Under the pieces are notes generated by a model. The model ran no database searches, was not told the origin of the DNA, and worked only from the letters and a program-made list of their open reading frames with translations. Below, in pieces: positions 1 through 5,658 of a DNA stretch of 9,933 nucleotides. The DNA is from Chloroflexota bacterium (GTDB lineage: Bacteria > Chloroflexota > Dehalococcoidia > SM23-28-2 > RBG-16-64-32). The stretch covers positions 1-9,933 of the forward strand of contig VBEI01000059.1 of assembly GCA_005882715.1 (NCBI GenBank), given 5' to 3'. Within the stretch, counting starts at the first letter, position 1. Each line of letters opens with the position of its first letter. Made by a program: the position numbers and the translations under genes.

Positions 1-22
1 GTGTGCGATTGGCACGTGATTG

Positions 23-197
23 GATGGCGGGGCGCTTGGGCGCAGCATTATCACGAGTTCGAGATGAATTGCGGATTCGGGTCGGGTTTGGTCTGCGGAG
101 GACGTCTGCCGAATAGCAGTGTGCTGCGCCCCTACGAGAAACAGTCCGACGGGGCGGCAATCTAGCCGCGCGGAGCGGCAGGCGCGCCAGGGGCGCT
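23..197. repeat. Dispersed direct repeat R1, copy 1
   Basis: This stretch closely matches 2582-2757 in the same orientation, with only scattered substitutions and small indels. Both copies run through a GATGGCGGGGCGC start, a CATTATCACGAGTTCGAGAT block, a GAATAGCAGT block and the GCTGCGCCCCTACGAGAA block. The last block also occurs at the 3' edge of the intact SprT-like gene (3663-3683). The right part therefore overlaps a decayed SprT 3' end and the left part is non-coding. It probably belongs to a dispersed intergenic family. Confidence 0.75.
132..197 (-). pseudogene. SprT-like protease relic, 3' end only (frameshifted)
   Basis: Read on the minus strand, this stretch gives RLDCRPVG in one frame. 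It aligns with RLDWRPVV near the C-terminus of the intact SprT-like protein at 3675-4139. The TCG-TAG end of that gene is present (stop complement at 132-134) but in a different frame, so there is an indel between the two. Nothing upstream of the last two dozen codons can be recognised, because the sequence runs into another repeat at about 200. This is a dead fragment with no start and no metal-binding motif. Confidence 0.6.
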
Positions 198-231
198 TCG
201 AAACGCCTGCCTCAGGCGGGCGCGACGATAT

Positions 232-312
232 GGCTCCGCTCAGTCCTTCGAGAGCCTCCCTCCACAGGCGGGCAGGCAGGACGAGCGGGACGAGGCGTCG
301 TTCGACGGCGGA
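232..312. repeat. Dispersed repeat R2, copy 1
   Basis: The GCTCCGCTC...CTTCGAGA start and the AGGCGGGCAGGCAGGACGAG-CGGGACGAGGCGT part recur at 2479-2581 in the same orientation. The CTTCGAGAGCCTC core recurs again near 3528-3541. There is no sensible ORF across it. Here it lies between two SprT relics, whereas at 2479 it directly precedes repeat R1, so these modules have been shuffled. Confidence 0.6.
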
Positions 313-333
313 GACGCGCCTGTCGGGGCGTCT

Positions 334-472
334 CTAGGCGAAGCCCGTCGGGACGGCGGGCGCCAATCCAGGCGCTGGCCGGCCTTCGAGCGGCGCTTGG
401 AGCTGGGACCCCTCGGGCGCGCTCGAAGTGGAGGGTGTCCACCGCGACGCGCCAACGTCTGGCCGCATGACC
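334..472 (-). pseudogene. SprT-like protease relic with internal deletion
   Basis: On the minus strand one frame reads KRRSKAGQ followed directly by RLDWRPPS. This joins the intact protein's KHRSKAGH (residues about 77-83, around the third zinc ligand) to RLDWRPVV (residues about 142-149) and loses roughly 60 residues in between. A second frame reads VDTLHFERAR, matching the intact IDTLRHEYAH, so the HExxH motif is both frameshifted and mutated. The plus-strand words GGCGCCAATCCAGGCG and GGCCGGCCTTCGAGCG are shared with the intact gene. The N-terminal half is absent. This is a non-functional remnant. Confidence 0.65.
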
Positions 473-481
473 AGAGGTCCG

Positions 482-511
482 TTGACAGCGAATTCGCGAA
501 GGGCGTAGTAT
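482..511 (+). promoter_or_regulatory. Sigma-70-type promoter for the GYD gene
   Basis: A perfect -35 TTGACA (482-487) is followed after 18 bp by a -10 TAGTAT (506-511). This predicts transcription from about 518 and a leader of about 40 nt before the ATG at 561. Confidence 0.65.
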
Positions 512-560
512 CACAAATCGCATCGAACGCCCCAACCATATACATAGAAGGAGTTCCGAT

Positions 561-881
561 ATGGCGAAGTACCTCATCCAGGCAAACTACGTTGGCGAAG
601 GGATAAAGGGGTTACTGAAGGAGGGCGGTTCGTCCCGCCGTAAAGTTGTCGACGACCTACTTGCCTCCGTAGGCGGAAAAGCGGAGAGCTTCTATTTCGC
701 GTTCGGCGACACCGACGCTTTCGTCATCGTCGACGTTCCGGATAACGTCACGGCGGCGGCCGTTGCCCTCACTGTGGGCGCCAGCGGCCTCGTTAACCTC
801 AAGACGACCGTGCTGATGACGCCAGAGGAAGTCGACCAGGCGACAAAGAAGAGCCCTGCGTATCGCGCTCCGGGCGCCTGA
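561..881 (+). CDS. GYD domain-containing protein
   Basis: This is a 106-residue soluble protein that resembles the GYD family (small ferredoxin-like alpha+beta proteins of unknown biochemical role). The N-terminus MAKYLIQANYVGEGIKGLL, the central FYFAFGDTDAFVIVDVPD strand pair (about residues 45-62) and the later LKTTVLMTPEEV strand match the family layout. The usual FG-x-YD motif appears here as FGDTD. The start is fixed by AAGGAG at 548-553, seven bases before ATG, and by the promoter at 482-511. There is no signal peptide or membrane segment. The gene stands alone, with relics upstream and about 490 bp of non-coding DNA downstream. The family assignment is fairly safe, but no specific function can be given. 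Confidence 0.88.
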   Translation: MAKYLIQANYVGEGIKGLLKEGGSSRRKVVDDLLASVGGKAESFYFAFGDTDAFVIVDVPDNVTAAAVALTVGASGLVNLKTTVLMTPEEVDQATKKSPAYRAPGA

Positions 882-1096
882 CCCTTCCCGCGCGAGCCGC
901 AGTCCTCAGACTTCTGACCTGGTGCCGCGGCGAGGGTGAATTTCGGGCAGGTGATCGTCTCAGCACGCCGTGGGCGCCGCTGAAATCGTCCGCCCTCTGG
1001 CTTTCGGCGTCGACGAACCACGAGCGTCCAGCGCGCCCGCGCGGCGCCGCTATGAGCGCGAGCGTACCGGGTGGGACTCGGTAAGCAGGGACGAAC
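882..1096. other. Intergenic stretch with nothing recognisable
   Basis: No convincing ORF, repeat or terminator is visible between the GYD gene and the structured element at 1097. A small TCAGA-CT-TCTGA inverted repeat (about 908-919) has no U-tract. The open frames here are antisense or out-of-frame by-products of high GC. Confidence 0.5.
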
Positions 1097-1294
1097 AATA
1101 AGAAAAGAGGCCGGACAGGGGAGGGAACCCCACGCCGGCCGAGCCCAAAGGGTTACACGAATGCGGTTTAGTACCTTCCCGGACCCTGGGCCTCTCAGGA
1201 GTATCCGCTCCCTGATGCCCCGCCTCTGCCGATCCGAATTCGTGCTGCCGCTAGGCTCGCACCATGCTGTTGATCTGTCATGAAGTTTCTTCAT
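1097..1294 (-). ncRNA. Candidate structured RNA, copy A (sRNA or leader element)
   Basis: In minus-strand order the element has four parts. (1) A 5' hairpin ATGAAG-AAA-CTTCAT (1280-1294). (2) A long-range helix pairing 1236-1244 with 1156-1164. (3) Inside that helix, a hairpin GGGC...GCCC (1188-1191 with 1217-1220) capped by TCAGGAG/CTCCCTGA (1195-1201 with 1208-1215). (4) A terminator-like hairpin GGCCGG...CCGGCC (1109-1114 with 1135-1140) with an inner GGGG/CCCC stem, followed by TCTTTTCTTATTG. The element at 2232-2415 has the same order and helices with different bases at paired positions. The U-rich tail favours the minus strand. On the plus strand it would be a structured leader of the response regulator. 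I do not recognise it as a known riboswitch. Confidence 0.45.
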
Positions 1295-1369
1295 AACACG
1301 CCCGATTTGATATAGCTTCACTGCCGGGAAAGCGTTACACTAAACAGCCGCGCGACAGAGGCTAAGCAC

Positions 1370-2119
1370 ATGGCAAAGCGCATTCGTCAGCCGCCCACCC
1401 CGGCGCGCGCGCTACTGGTGATAGACCAGCCGACGCTCGCGGGAGTCGTCGAGCTGGCGCTCAACCACGGCACCTGCACGACACGCGTGGCGGCGGACGG
1501 GCAGCAGGCCGCGGCGGTTCTCAGGGAGTGGCAGCCCCAGCTGGCTGTCATCGACATGGATGTCGGTGAAGCTGAACTCATTGAGCGTCTCGAACAGGGC
1601 CGTCCGAGGGCCGACCGGGTCCCGGTGATCGCTCTAACGCGCAGGGGCGACCTGAGGACCAAGCTGGAGGCTTTCGAGCGCGGTGTCGACGATATCCTGA
1701 CGATGCCCTTCGCGCCGGAAGAGCTTGTGGCGCGAGCGCTGGCAGTCATGCGACGTACGTACGGTGAGATAGGCGTGCTCACCCCGGCATTAAAGGTGGG
1801 AGAACTGGAGATCGATATCCTGCATCGCTGCGTGCGCACGGGCGGACACGAGTTGCACCTGACGTCACTGGAGCAAAACCTGCTCTATCTGCTCGCCGCG
1901 AACGCCGGGCGGATGTTGACGCGCGACGAGATCCTCGACTACTTGTGGGGCTCGGATTATGCGGCCGAGAGCAACGTCGTCGACCGGCACATCCGCAACC
2001 TGCGCGCCAAGCTACAGAACGATTGGAAGCGTCCCCGCTACATAGAGACAGTACCGGGCCGGGGCTATCGCTTCACGCCGACATCCGGCGGGTCTGCTGG
2101 AATGCTGAAATCATCGTGA
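1370..2119 (+). CDS. OmpR/PhoB-type response regulator, atypical receiver
   Basis: This is a 249-residue transcription factor. Residues about 13-128 form a receiver domain and about 141-236 a winged-helix DNA-binding domain (LHLTSLEQNLLYLLAANAG, VVDRHIRNLRAKL, then the YIETVPGRGYRF wing). The presumed phosphoacceptor is D62 (LAVIDMDV) and T90 is kept. Of the acidic pair only D19 remains (VIDQ), and the invariant lysine before Pro-Phe is Met112 (LTMPF instead of LTKPF). These losses suggest weak or no phospho-switching, which is an inference. The start is chosen from GAGG at 1358-1361, eight bases before ATG. No histidine kinase lies in the window. Two related structured elements flank the gene, and a possible promoter TTGATC-16-CATAAC (1270-1297) would place the ATGAAG/CTTCAT palindrome in its spacer. 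Confidence 0.92.
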   Translation: MAKRIRQPPTPARALLVIDQPTLAGVVELALNHGTCTTRVAADGQQAAAVLREWQPQLAVIDMDVGEAELIERLEQGRPRADRVPVIALTRRGDLRTKLEAFERGVDDILTMPFAPEELVARALAVMRRTYGEIGVLTPALKVGELEIDILHRCVRTGGHELHLTSLEQNLLYLLAANAGRMLTRDEILDYLWGSDYAAESNVVDRHIRNLRAKLQNDWKRPRYIETVPGRGYRFTPTSGGSAGMLKSS

Positions 2120-2143
2120 GTCGCGTCTTCCTTGGGCTCGGAT

Positions 2144-2163
2144 GCCTCGGGCCACACCGAGGC
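2144..2163 (+). terminator. Hairpin after the response regulator
   Basis: GCCTCGG-(GCCACA)-CCGAGGC is a perfect 7-bp stem with a 6-nt loop, 24 bases after the response regulator stop. No U-tract follows, so it is at best a weak terminator or a 3'-end stabiliser. Confidence 0.35.
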
Positions 2164-2231
2164 TGAGCAAGCAGCGAAACTCCACACTTCTATCGTCAGT
2201 GAGACAAATCGGGTGCGGTGCTTTCGGCGTC

Positions 2232-2415
2232 AGAAAAGAAAGAGGCCGGAGGGAGGGGTCCCGGCCGGCCTAAGGGGCTACAAATTCGCACGGCATCCTT
2301 CCCCCAGGGGCCATATTGGGAAACGCCCGCCCCCTTGGCCCAAGTCTTGACCGGCAGAATTTGTGCTGACAATAGAGTCGCATTGAGGCGCAGAAGTGTC
2401 ATGAAGTTTCTTCAT
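2232..2415 (-). ncRNA. Candidate structured RNA, copy B
   Basis: This is the paralogue of the element at 1097-1294 and has the same order of parts. The 19-base TGTCATGAAGTTTCTTCAT word is identical and includes the ATGAAG/CTTCAT hairpin (2401-2415). The long-range helix pairs 2357-2365 with 2279-2287 over nine positions, one of them a G-U pair. An enclosed hairpin pairs CCAGGGG (2304-2310) with CCCCTTGG (2331-2338, one bulge). The terminator-like hairpin GGCCGG...CCGGCC (2244-2249 with 2265-2270) again has an inner GGG/CCC stem and a six-base loop, followed on the minus strand by TCTTTCTTTTCTG. The nearest downstream plus-strand ATG (2469) opens only a spurious frame, so this copy has no obvious gene to control in cis. 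Confidence 0.45.
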
Positions 2416-2478
2416 GCCGCTGGGACTCCGCTCTAGATCCGGCGCAGCTCGACTCCCATATAAGCAGCATGGCGTTGG

Positions 2479-2581
2479 TGCTCCGCTCGGCTCTTCGAGA
2501 CGCCGCCACGCCTTCACCCGACCGCCAGCGGCTCCTCCCTCGTGAGGCGGGTAGGCAGGTCGAGCGGGACGAGGCGTGTTC
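2479..2581. repeat. Dispersed repeat R2, copy 2
   Basis: This is the second copy of the module at 232-312. It shares GCTCCGCTC, CTTCGAGA, then GAGGCGGGTAGGCAGG and CGAGCGGGACGAGGCGT. It is longer than copy 1 because of an insertion of about 25 bases in the middle. It abuts repeat R1 directly on its right. Confidence 0.6.
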
Positions 2582-2757
2582 GATGGCGGGGCGCGTGGGC
2601 GCAGCATTATCACGAGTTCGAGATGAATTGCGGTTCGGGTCGGGTTCGGGCTGGCGGAGGGCGTCAGCCGAATAGCAGTATGCTGCGCCCCTACGAGAAG
2701 TGGGTGGCCACCACCCGGCGCCAGTCCAGCCGCGCAGAGCGGCAGGCGCGGCAGCGG
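2582..2757. repeat. Dispersed direct repeat R1, copy 2
   Basis: This is the second copy of the module at 23-197 in the same orientation. The left part is non-coding and includes a short CGGGTTCGGG-type hexamer stutter. The right part is the 3' end of an SprT relic. Confidence 0.75.
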
Positions 2758-2936
2758 GCGCAGCGGGAGCGCCGGGCGCGCATCTCGGCGGCCAAGGCGT
2801 CGGCAGGAGCGGCCGTGGCCGGCCTTCAGCGGTGTTTGAGGTGGGGCGTTCGCGTGGGCGCACTCGTGGCGGAGGGCATCGATCGCCTCGACGTTGCTGC
2901 TGAGGGGAGCATGTGCGCCGGCGGCACGACGCGACA
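2691..2936 (-). pseudogene. SprT-like zinc protease relic, N-terminus lost and frameshifted
   Basis: One minus-strand frame reads VEAIDALRHECAHAN followed by PLKAGHGRS. This matches the intact protein's AQAIDTLRHEYAHAV and RSKAGHGRL and keeps the HExxH zinc motif and the third ligand histidine. A second frame reads CARCRACRSARLDWRRVVA and ends THFS-stop, matching the C-terminal zinc ribbon and the intact gene's TRFS-stop. About 35 residues between these blocks are missing and the two blocks are out of frame. The first 55 or so residues are absent, replaced by the end of the cupredoxin gene, which abuts at 2937. It is the best preserved of three relics, all in the same orientation as the intact gene at 3675. 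Confidence 0.75.
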
Positions 2937-3371
2937 CTAGTAGCCGGAGCCGCCTCCGCTCGTGCTCTTCGTCGCGCTCGGAGACGTGGCGCCGGCTCCG
3001 CTGGAACCGGAAACAGTTATCGTGCCCTGCATGCCGTTGCTGGCCTTGTGGAAGCGGCAGTAGAAGGGGAGGTCGCCGCCGGCTTTTGGTGTGACCGTGA
3101 CGGTCATCGTCTCATCCGGCTTGAGGACCTGGTCGATGTTCAACGAGTCTATTGTGAAAGTGTGGGAGGTCTTCCCTTCGTTTTTGAGGGAAACCTGGAG
3201 CGGCTTGCCGACCTCGCCGGTTAGGTTTGTCGGCTGGAAATAGAAGTCGTCCTGCTCGAGGGAGACCGCTCCGGTCGTGTTCGTTTTCTCCTCGTCGCTG
3301 CCGCCGCAGGCCGCCGCGCCAAACGCCGCGACAAGCGCGAGCACGCCGAGCAGCGCAAACAATCTCCGCAT
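2937..3371 (-). CDS. Cupredoxin-domain lipoprotein
   Basis: This is a 144-residue exported blue-copper-type protein. The N-terminus MRRLFALLGVLALVAAFGAA is a signal peptide, with Cys22 as the likely lipidation site (GAAAC-GGS), so the protein should be membrane-anchored outside the cytoplasm. The cupredoxin fold covers about residues 34-121. The type-1 copper ligands are visible as H70 (TSHTF), C105 and H108 (PFYCRFH), and M114 (NGM). The tail from about 122 is a Ser/Gly/Thr-rich linker ending GGGSGY. The start is supported by AGGAG six bases before ATG. It may act as an electron-transfer or copper-binding protein, but its partner is unknown since no oxidase or reductase gene is nearby. Its stop codon abuts an SprT relic. 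Confidence 0.88.
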   Translation of the reverse strand: MRRLFALLGVLALVAAFGAAACGGSDEEKTNTTGAVSLEQDDFYFQPTNLTGEVGKPLQVSLKNEGKTSHTFTIDSLNIDQVLKPDETMTVTVTPKAGGDLPFYCRFHKASNGMQGTITVSGSSGAGATSPSATKSTSGGGSGY

Positions 3372-3387
3372 GATATGCTCCTCTCCG

Positions 3388-3415
3388 TTTTAACGTTGCC
3401 CTAATGTTCTGTGAA
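3388..3415 (-). promoter_or_regulatory. Possible promoter for the cupredoxin gene
   Basis: On the minus strand, TTCACA (3410-3415) and TTAAAA (3388-3393) are separated by 16 bp, just upstream of the AGGAG ribosome site. The -35 matches that of the SprT promoter, but the -10 is poor. Confidence 0.35.
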
Positions 3416-3674
3416 GCGATACGGAAACGGGGTGTCAGAGGATTTCGCACCGTAGTTGCCTTAGCCGGAAGGAAAGGGGGGGAACGAAGGTGCAACGGCG
3501 GGCGGGAGTTGTGGCTTCGCTCGTCCCTTCGAGAGCCTCAGGAGGAGCGGGAAGCGGGGAGTGGCTCGGCGGTGGGCGTCGGGGGGCGCAGCGTCGGATG
3601 TGGATGTTGAGAGGGTATTGTCCAGGATGAGAGAAGTCGTCGCTTGGCGTGGGGTCGATTTGCATGCTGCGCCC
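3416..3674. other. Intergenic stretch with repeat fragments
   Basis: No gene is supported. A CTTCGAGAGCCTC fragment of repeat R2 lies near 3528-3541. The ATGCTGCGCCCCTACGAGAAG block at 3663-3683 is shared with positions 121-141 and 2680-2700 and spans the end of the intact SprT gene. The rest is G-rich and featureless. Confidence 0.5.
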
Positions 3675-4139
3675 CTACGAGAAGCGCGTCGTGACGACGG
3701 GGCGCCAATCCAGGCGTGAGGAGCGGCAGGCGCGGCAACGGGCGCGGCGGGAGCGGCGGGCGATGGGGGTGTGCTTGTGGCCGCAGGCGGTGCAGGCGGG
3801 CTCCAGGAGAGGGACGGCGAGGAGTGGGCCTTGACCGCAGCTGCGAGGACGGGCGCCCATCTCGGTGGCGAGGCGCCGCCAGAGGCGGCCGTGGCCGGCC
3901 TTCGAGCGATGCTTGAGCTCGGCGACGGCGTGGGCGTACTCGTGGCGGAGGGTGTCGATCGCCTGGGCGTCGCTGCTGATGTATCGGCTGAGGCGGATGC
4001 GGTCGCCCTTCTGGTCGCCATAGCGGGAGCGGAGGTCGGCGATCAGGAGGCGGACTTCGATGCCGTAGCGGAGGGTGAGCCAATGGAGATGGAGTTCGAC
4101 CGAGGTGGTGTCGAAGGCGAGGTGCTCGTCGATGGGCAT
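3675..4139 (-). CDS. SprT-like zinc metalloprotease domain protein
   Basis: This is a 154-residue protein of the SprT-like family, whose members include the eukaryotic DNA-protein crosslink protease Spartan. The active-site motif is HEYAH (residues 66-70), and H83 in AGHGRLW is the likely third zinc ligand. A C-terminal zinc ribbon is suggested by C116/C119 (CTAC) and C135/C138 (CRAC). The length fits bacterial SprT proteins. No signal peptide is present, so it is cytoplasmic. The ATG at 4139 has no Shine-Dalgarno. The promoter at 4147-4174 puts the transcript start at or next to the ATG, so the mRNA is probably leaderless. Three wrecked copies of the same gene lie at 132, 334 and 2691. Catalytic residues look intact, but whether it acts on crosslinks is unknown. 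Confidence 0.85.
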   Translation of the reverse strand: MPIDEHLAFDTTSVELHLHWLTLRYGIEVRLLIADLRSRYGDQKGDRIRLSRYISSDAQAIDTLRHEYAHAVAELKHRSKAGHGRLWRRLATEMGARPRSCGQGPLLAVPLLEPACTACGHKHTPIARRSRRARCRACRSSRLDWRPVVTTRFS

Positions 4140-4146
4140 CGGTTTG

Positions 4147-4174
4147 ATTGTAGTAACGCGAGTGGCGGTGTGAA
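4147..4174 (-). promoter_or_regulatory. Promoter of the SprT-like gene, probably leaderless
   Basis: On the minus strand, -35 TTCACA (4169-4174), a 16-bp spacer and -10 TACAAT (4147-4152) are followed by only seven bases before the ATG at 4139-4137. Confidence 0.55.
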
Positions 4175-4176
4175 GG

Positions 4177-4197
4177 AAATGGGAAATGAGAAATGGG
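4177..4197. repeat. Three tandem heptamers (AAATGRG)
   Basis: AAATGGG, AAATGAG and AAATGGG lie head to tail. This is a short microsatellite-like run just upstream of the SprT promoter. Confidence 0.7.
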
Positions 4198-4312
4198 AAG
4201 TGGCGAGCTCAGACGAACGTGCGGGTGTCTGCCACCCCGGATCCCTTCGCGGAGGGGCGAGATTGGGCGTGCGGGACTGGTCCTCGCTCAGAATGACGGG
4301 GGCGGCCGCATC

Positions 4313-4355
4313 CTACAGCGAGTCGCCGGTCGCGAGTTTGGTGCTGCTGTGCTCC
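4313..4355 (-). pseudogene. 3'-end relic of a second acyl-CoA dehydrogenase
   Basis: The minus strand encodes EHSSTKLATGDSL-stop, aligned without gaps to the EHGSTKLATGDLL-stop end of the dehydrogenase at 4406-5629. Of 43 bases 29 are identical, and most differences fall at third codon positions or are conservative. Similarity stops at GGAGCAC, where a dispersed repeat begins. The pattern fits a relic of a diverged paralogue rather than a recent copy. Confidence 0.65.
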
Positions 4356-4370
4356 GCCCCGACCGTTCGT

Positions 4371-4393
4371 GCTGAGCTTGTCGAAGCATCAGC
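4371..4393. repeat. Dispersed palindromic repeat, possible terminator of the dehydrogenase
   Basis: GCTGA-GCTT-GTCG-AAGC-A-TCAGC folds into a 9-bp hairpin with one bulged A, 13 bases beyond the dehydrogenase stop. A CTTCGACAAGCTCAG word of this kind is common as an intergenic repeat in many bacteria. A related, degraded form lies at about 5712-5733 (CCTTCGGCCAGGCTCAGGAC). It may terminate the dehydrogenase transcript, though there is no U-tract. Confidence 0.5.
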
Positions 4394-4405
4394 TACAGTT
4401 GCTCT

Positions 4406-5629
4406 TCACAGCAAATCTCCCGTCGCCAGCTTCGTCGAACCGTGCTCCTTGTACGTGGCGATCATGTTGCGGGCGATGGTCTGGAGGTGGACTTCGTCGG
4501 CGCCGTCGACGAGGCGGGCGGAGCGGGCGTGACGCATCATGCGCTCGAGTGGGGTGTCCGTCGAGTAGCCGAGGGCGCCGTGGACTTGGATGGCGCGGTC
4601 GACGATGCGCCAGAGGGTGTTCGCGACGTGGTACTTGGCCATCGAGACTTCCTGGCGAAAGGGCAGCTTGTTCTCGATCTTGTAGGCGGCATGAAGGACC
4701 ATGAGCTTCGCGGCGTAGAGCTCCATCGCGCTCTCGGACATCATCCACTGGATGCCCTGCTTGTCGGCCAGCATCGACCCGTGGGCGAAGCGCTTGAGGG
4801 CGCGGTCCATGAGCATTTCCAGGGCTACCTCGGCGTTGCCGATCCAGCGCATGCAGTGGGCGAGGCGTGCAGGGCCGAGGCGGTACTGGCCGAGCAGGTG
4901 GCCCTCGCCGCGACCGCCGAGCATCTTGTCGTCAGCGACGTGGAGGTCGCTGATACGGATCTCGCAGTGGTTGCCGCGGCCGGCCATCGTGTCGATGTCG
5001 CGAACGATCTCCCAGCCCTCGGCGGGGAGGTCGACCATGAAGGCGGAGTTGCGGGCCTGCGGCGGGTCGGCGTCCTCATCGGTACAGGCGATGAGGATCG
5101 CGAAGTTGGCGCCCTTGGCGCCGGAGATGAACCACTTGTGGCCGTTGATTACCCAGTCGTCGCCGTCCTTCACAGCCTTCGTCTGGATAAGCGTGGGGTC
5201 GGACCCGGCGACCTCGGGCTCGGTCATTGCAAAGCATGAGCGGGCGCGGCCTTCGGCCAAGGGACGCAGGTACTGTTCCTTCTGCTCGGGAGTTGCCCAG
5301 TGGAGGAGCGTATGCATGTTGCCCTCGTCCGGGGCCTGCGCGTTGATGACGAACGGGCCGATGCCCGTGCGGCCGGCCTCGGCGGAGACGAAGGCCATCG
5401 CCGTTGGGCCGAGGCCCATGCCGTCCCACTCCGCCGGCAGATGAGGGTTCCAGAGGCCCTCGCCCTTCGCCTTCTCGCGGAGGCCGACCATCGTGCGGAC
5501 GTACTCGCCGCGGTCGGCGCCGTTGGACTCGAGGCGCTCCTCTTCGGGACGGACGTTGGTGTCCATGAATTTGCGCACGCGGAGGCGCACTTCCTCGACA
5601 TCGGGCGGGAGAGTAAAATCAACGGGCAT
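4406..5629 (-). CDS. Acyl-CoA dehydrogenase, ACAD10/11-like
   Basis: This 407-residue FAD enzyme of the acyl-CoA dehydrogenase family spans the full length of the fold: N-terminal helical domain (about 1-130), beta domain (about 131-240) and C-terminal helical domain (about 241-395). Flavin-contact motifs are FAMTEPEVAGSDPT (133-146), WFISGA (166-171) and QVHGALGYS (348-356). The DGADEVH motif (375-381) replaces the YEGT-type loop of short/medium-chain enzymes, as in the ACAD10/11 branch. The start is fixed by AAGGAG seven bases before ATG (5637-5642) and the promoter at 5659-5688. It is divergent from an APH-like kinase at 5806, the partner domain fused to this enzyme in animal ACAD10/11. 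The role in 4-hydroxyacyl-CoA degradation is inferred from that pairing. An ordinary beta-oxidation role remains possible. Confidence 0.93.
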   Translation of the reverse strand: MPVDFTLPPDVEEVRLRVRKFMDTNVRPEEERLESNGADRGEYVRTMVGLREKAKGEGLWNPHLPAEWDGMGLGPTAMAFVSAEAGRTGIGPFVINAQAPDEGNMHTLLHWATPEQKEQYLRPLAEGRARSCFAMTEPEVAGSDPTLIQTKAVKDGDDWVINGHKWFISGAKGANFAILIACTDEDADPPQARNSAFMVDLPAEGWEIVRDIDTMAGRGNHCEIRISDLHVADDKMLGGRGEGHLLGQYRLGPARLAHCMRWIGNAEVALEMLMDRALKRFAHGSMLADKQGIQWMMSESAMELYAAKLMVLHAAYKIENKLPFRQEVSMAKYHVANTLWRIVDRAIQVHGALGYSTDTPLERMMRHARSARLVDGADEVHLQTIARNMIATYKEHGSTKLATGDLL

Positions 5630-5658
5630 CGGATGACTCCTTCTGTATTACTGGAAGC

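Noticed and set aside
1097..1294. Known riboswitch classes (TPP, cobalamin, T-box, c-di-GMP, fluoride) or SRP RNA
   Set aside because: Isolated words such as CTGAGA and GGTCCGGGAAGG resemble parts of these RNAs in copy A, but the required conserved cores are absent and the words are not kept in copy B.
692..1321. 209-residue minus-strand ORF spanning copy A and the GYD gene
   Set aside because: Most of it is antisense to the GYD gene or lies in intergenic sequence. Only its first codons are shared with copy B, and those are treated as a separate weak finding.
3771..4532. 253-residue plus-strand ORF
   Set aside because: It overlaps the SprT gene antisense and reads through a microsatellite, a repeat and the dehydrogenase 3' end. 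Its apparent internal duplication (SPVAS) comes from the dehydrogenase relic on the other strand.
4442..5239. 265-residue plus-strand ORF opposite the dehydrogenase
   Set aside because: It is a GC-rich antisense shadow of a clear acyl-CoA dehydrogenase, with low-complexity Val/Ala/Gly/Asp composition and no ribosome site.
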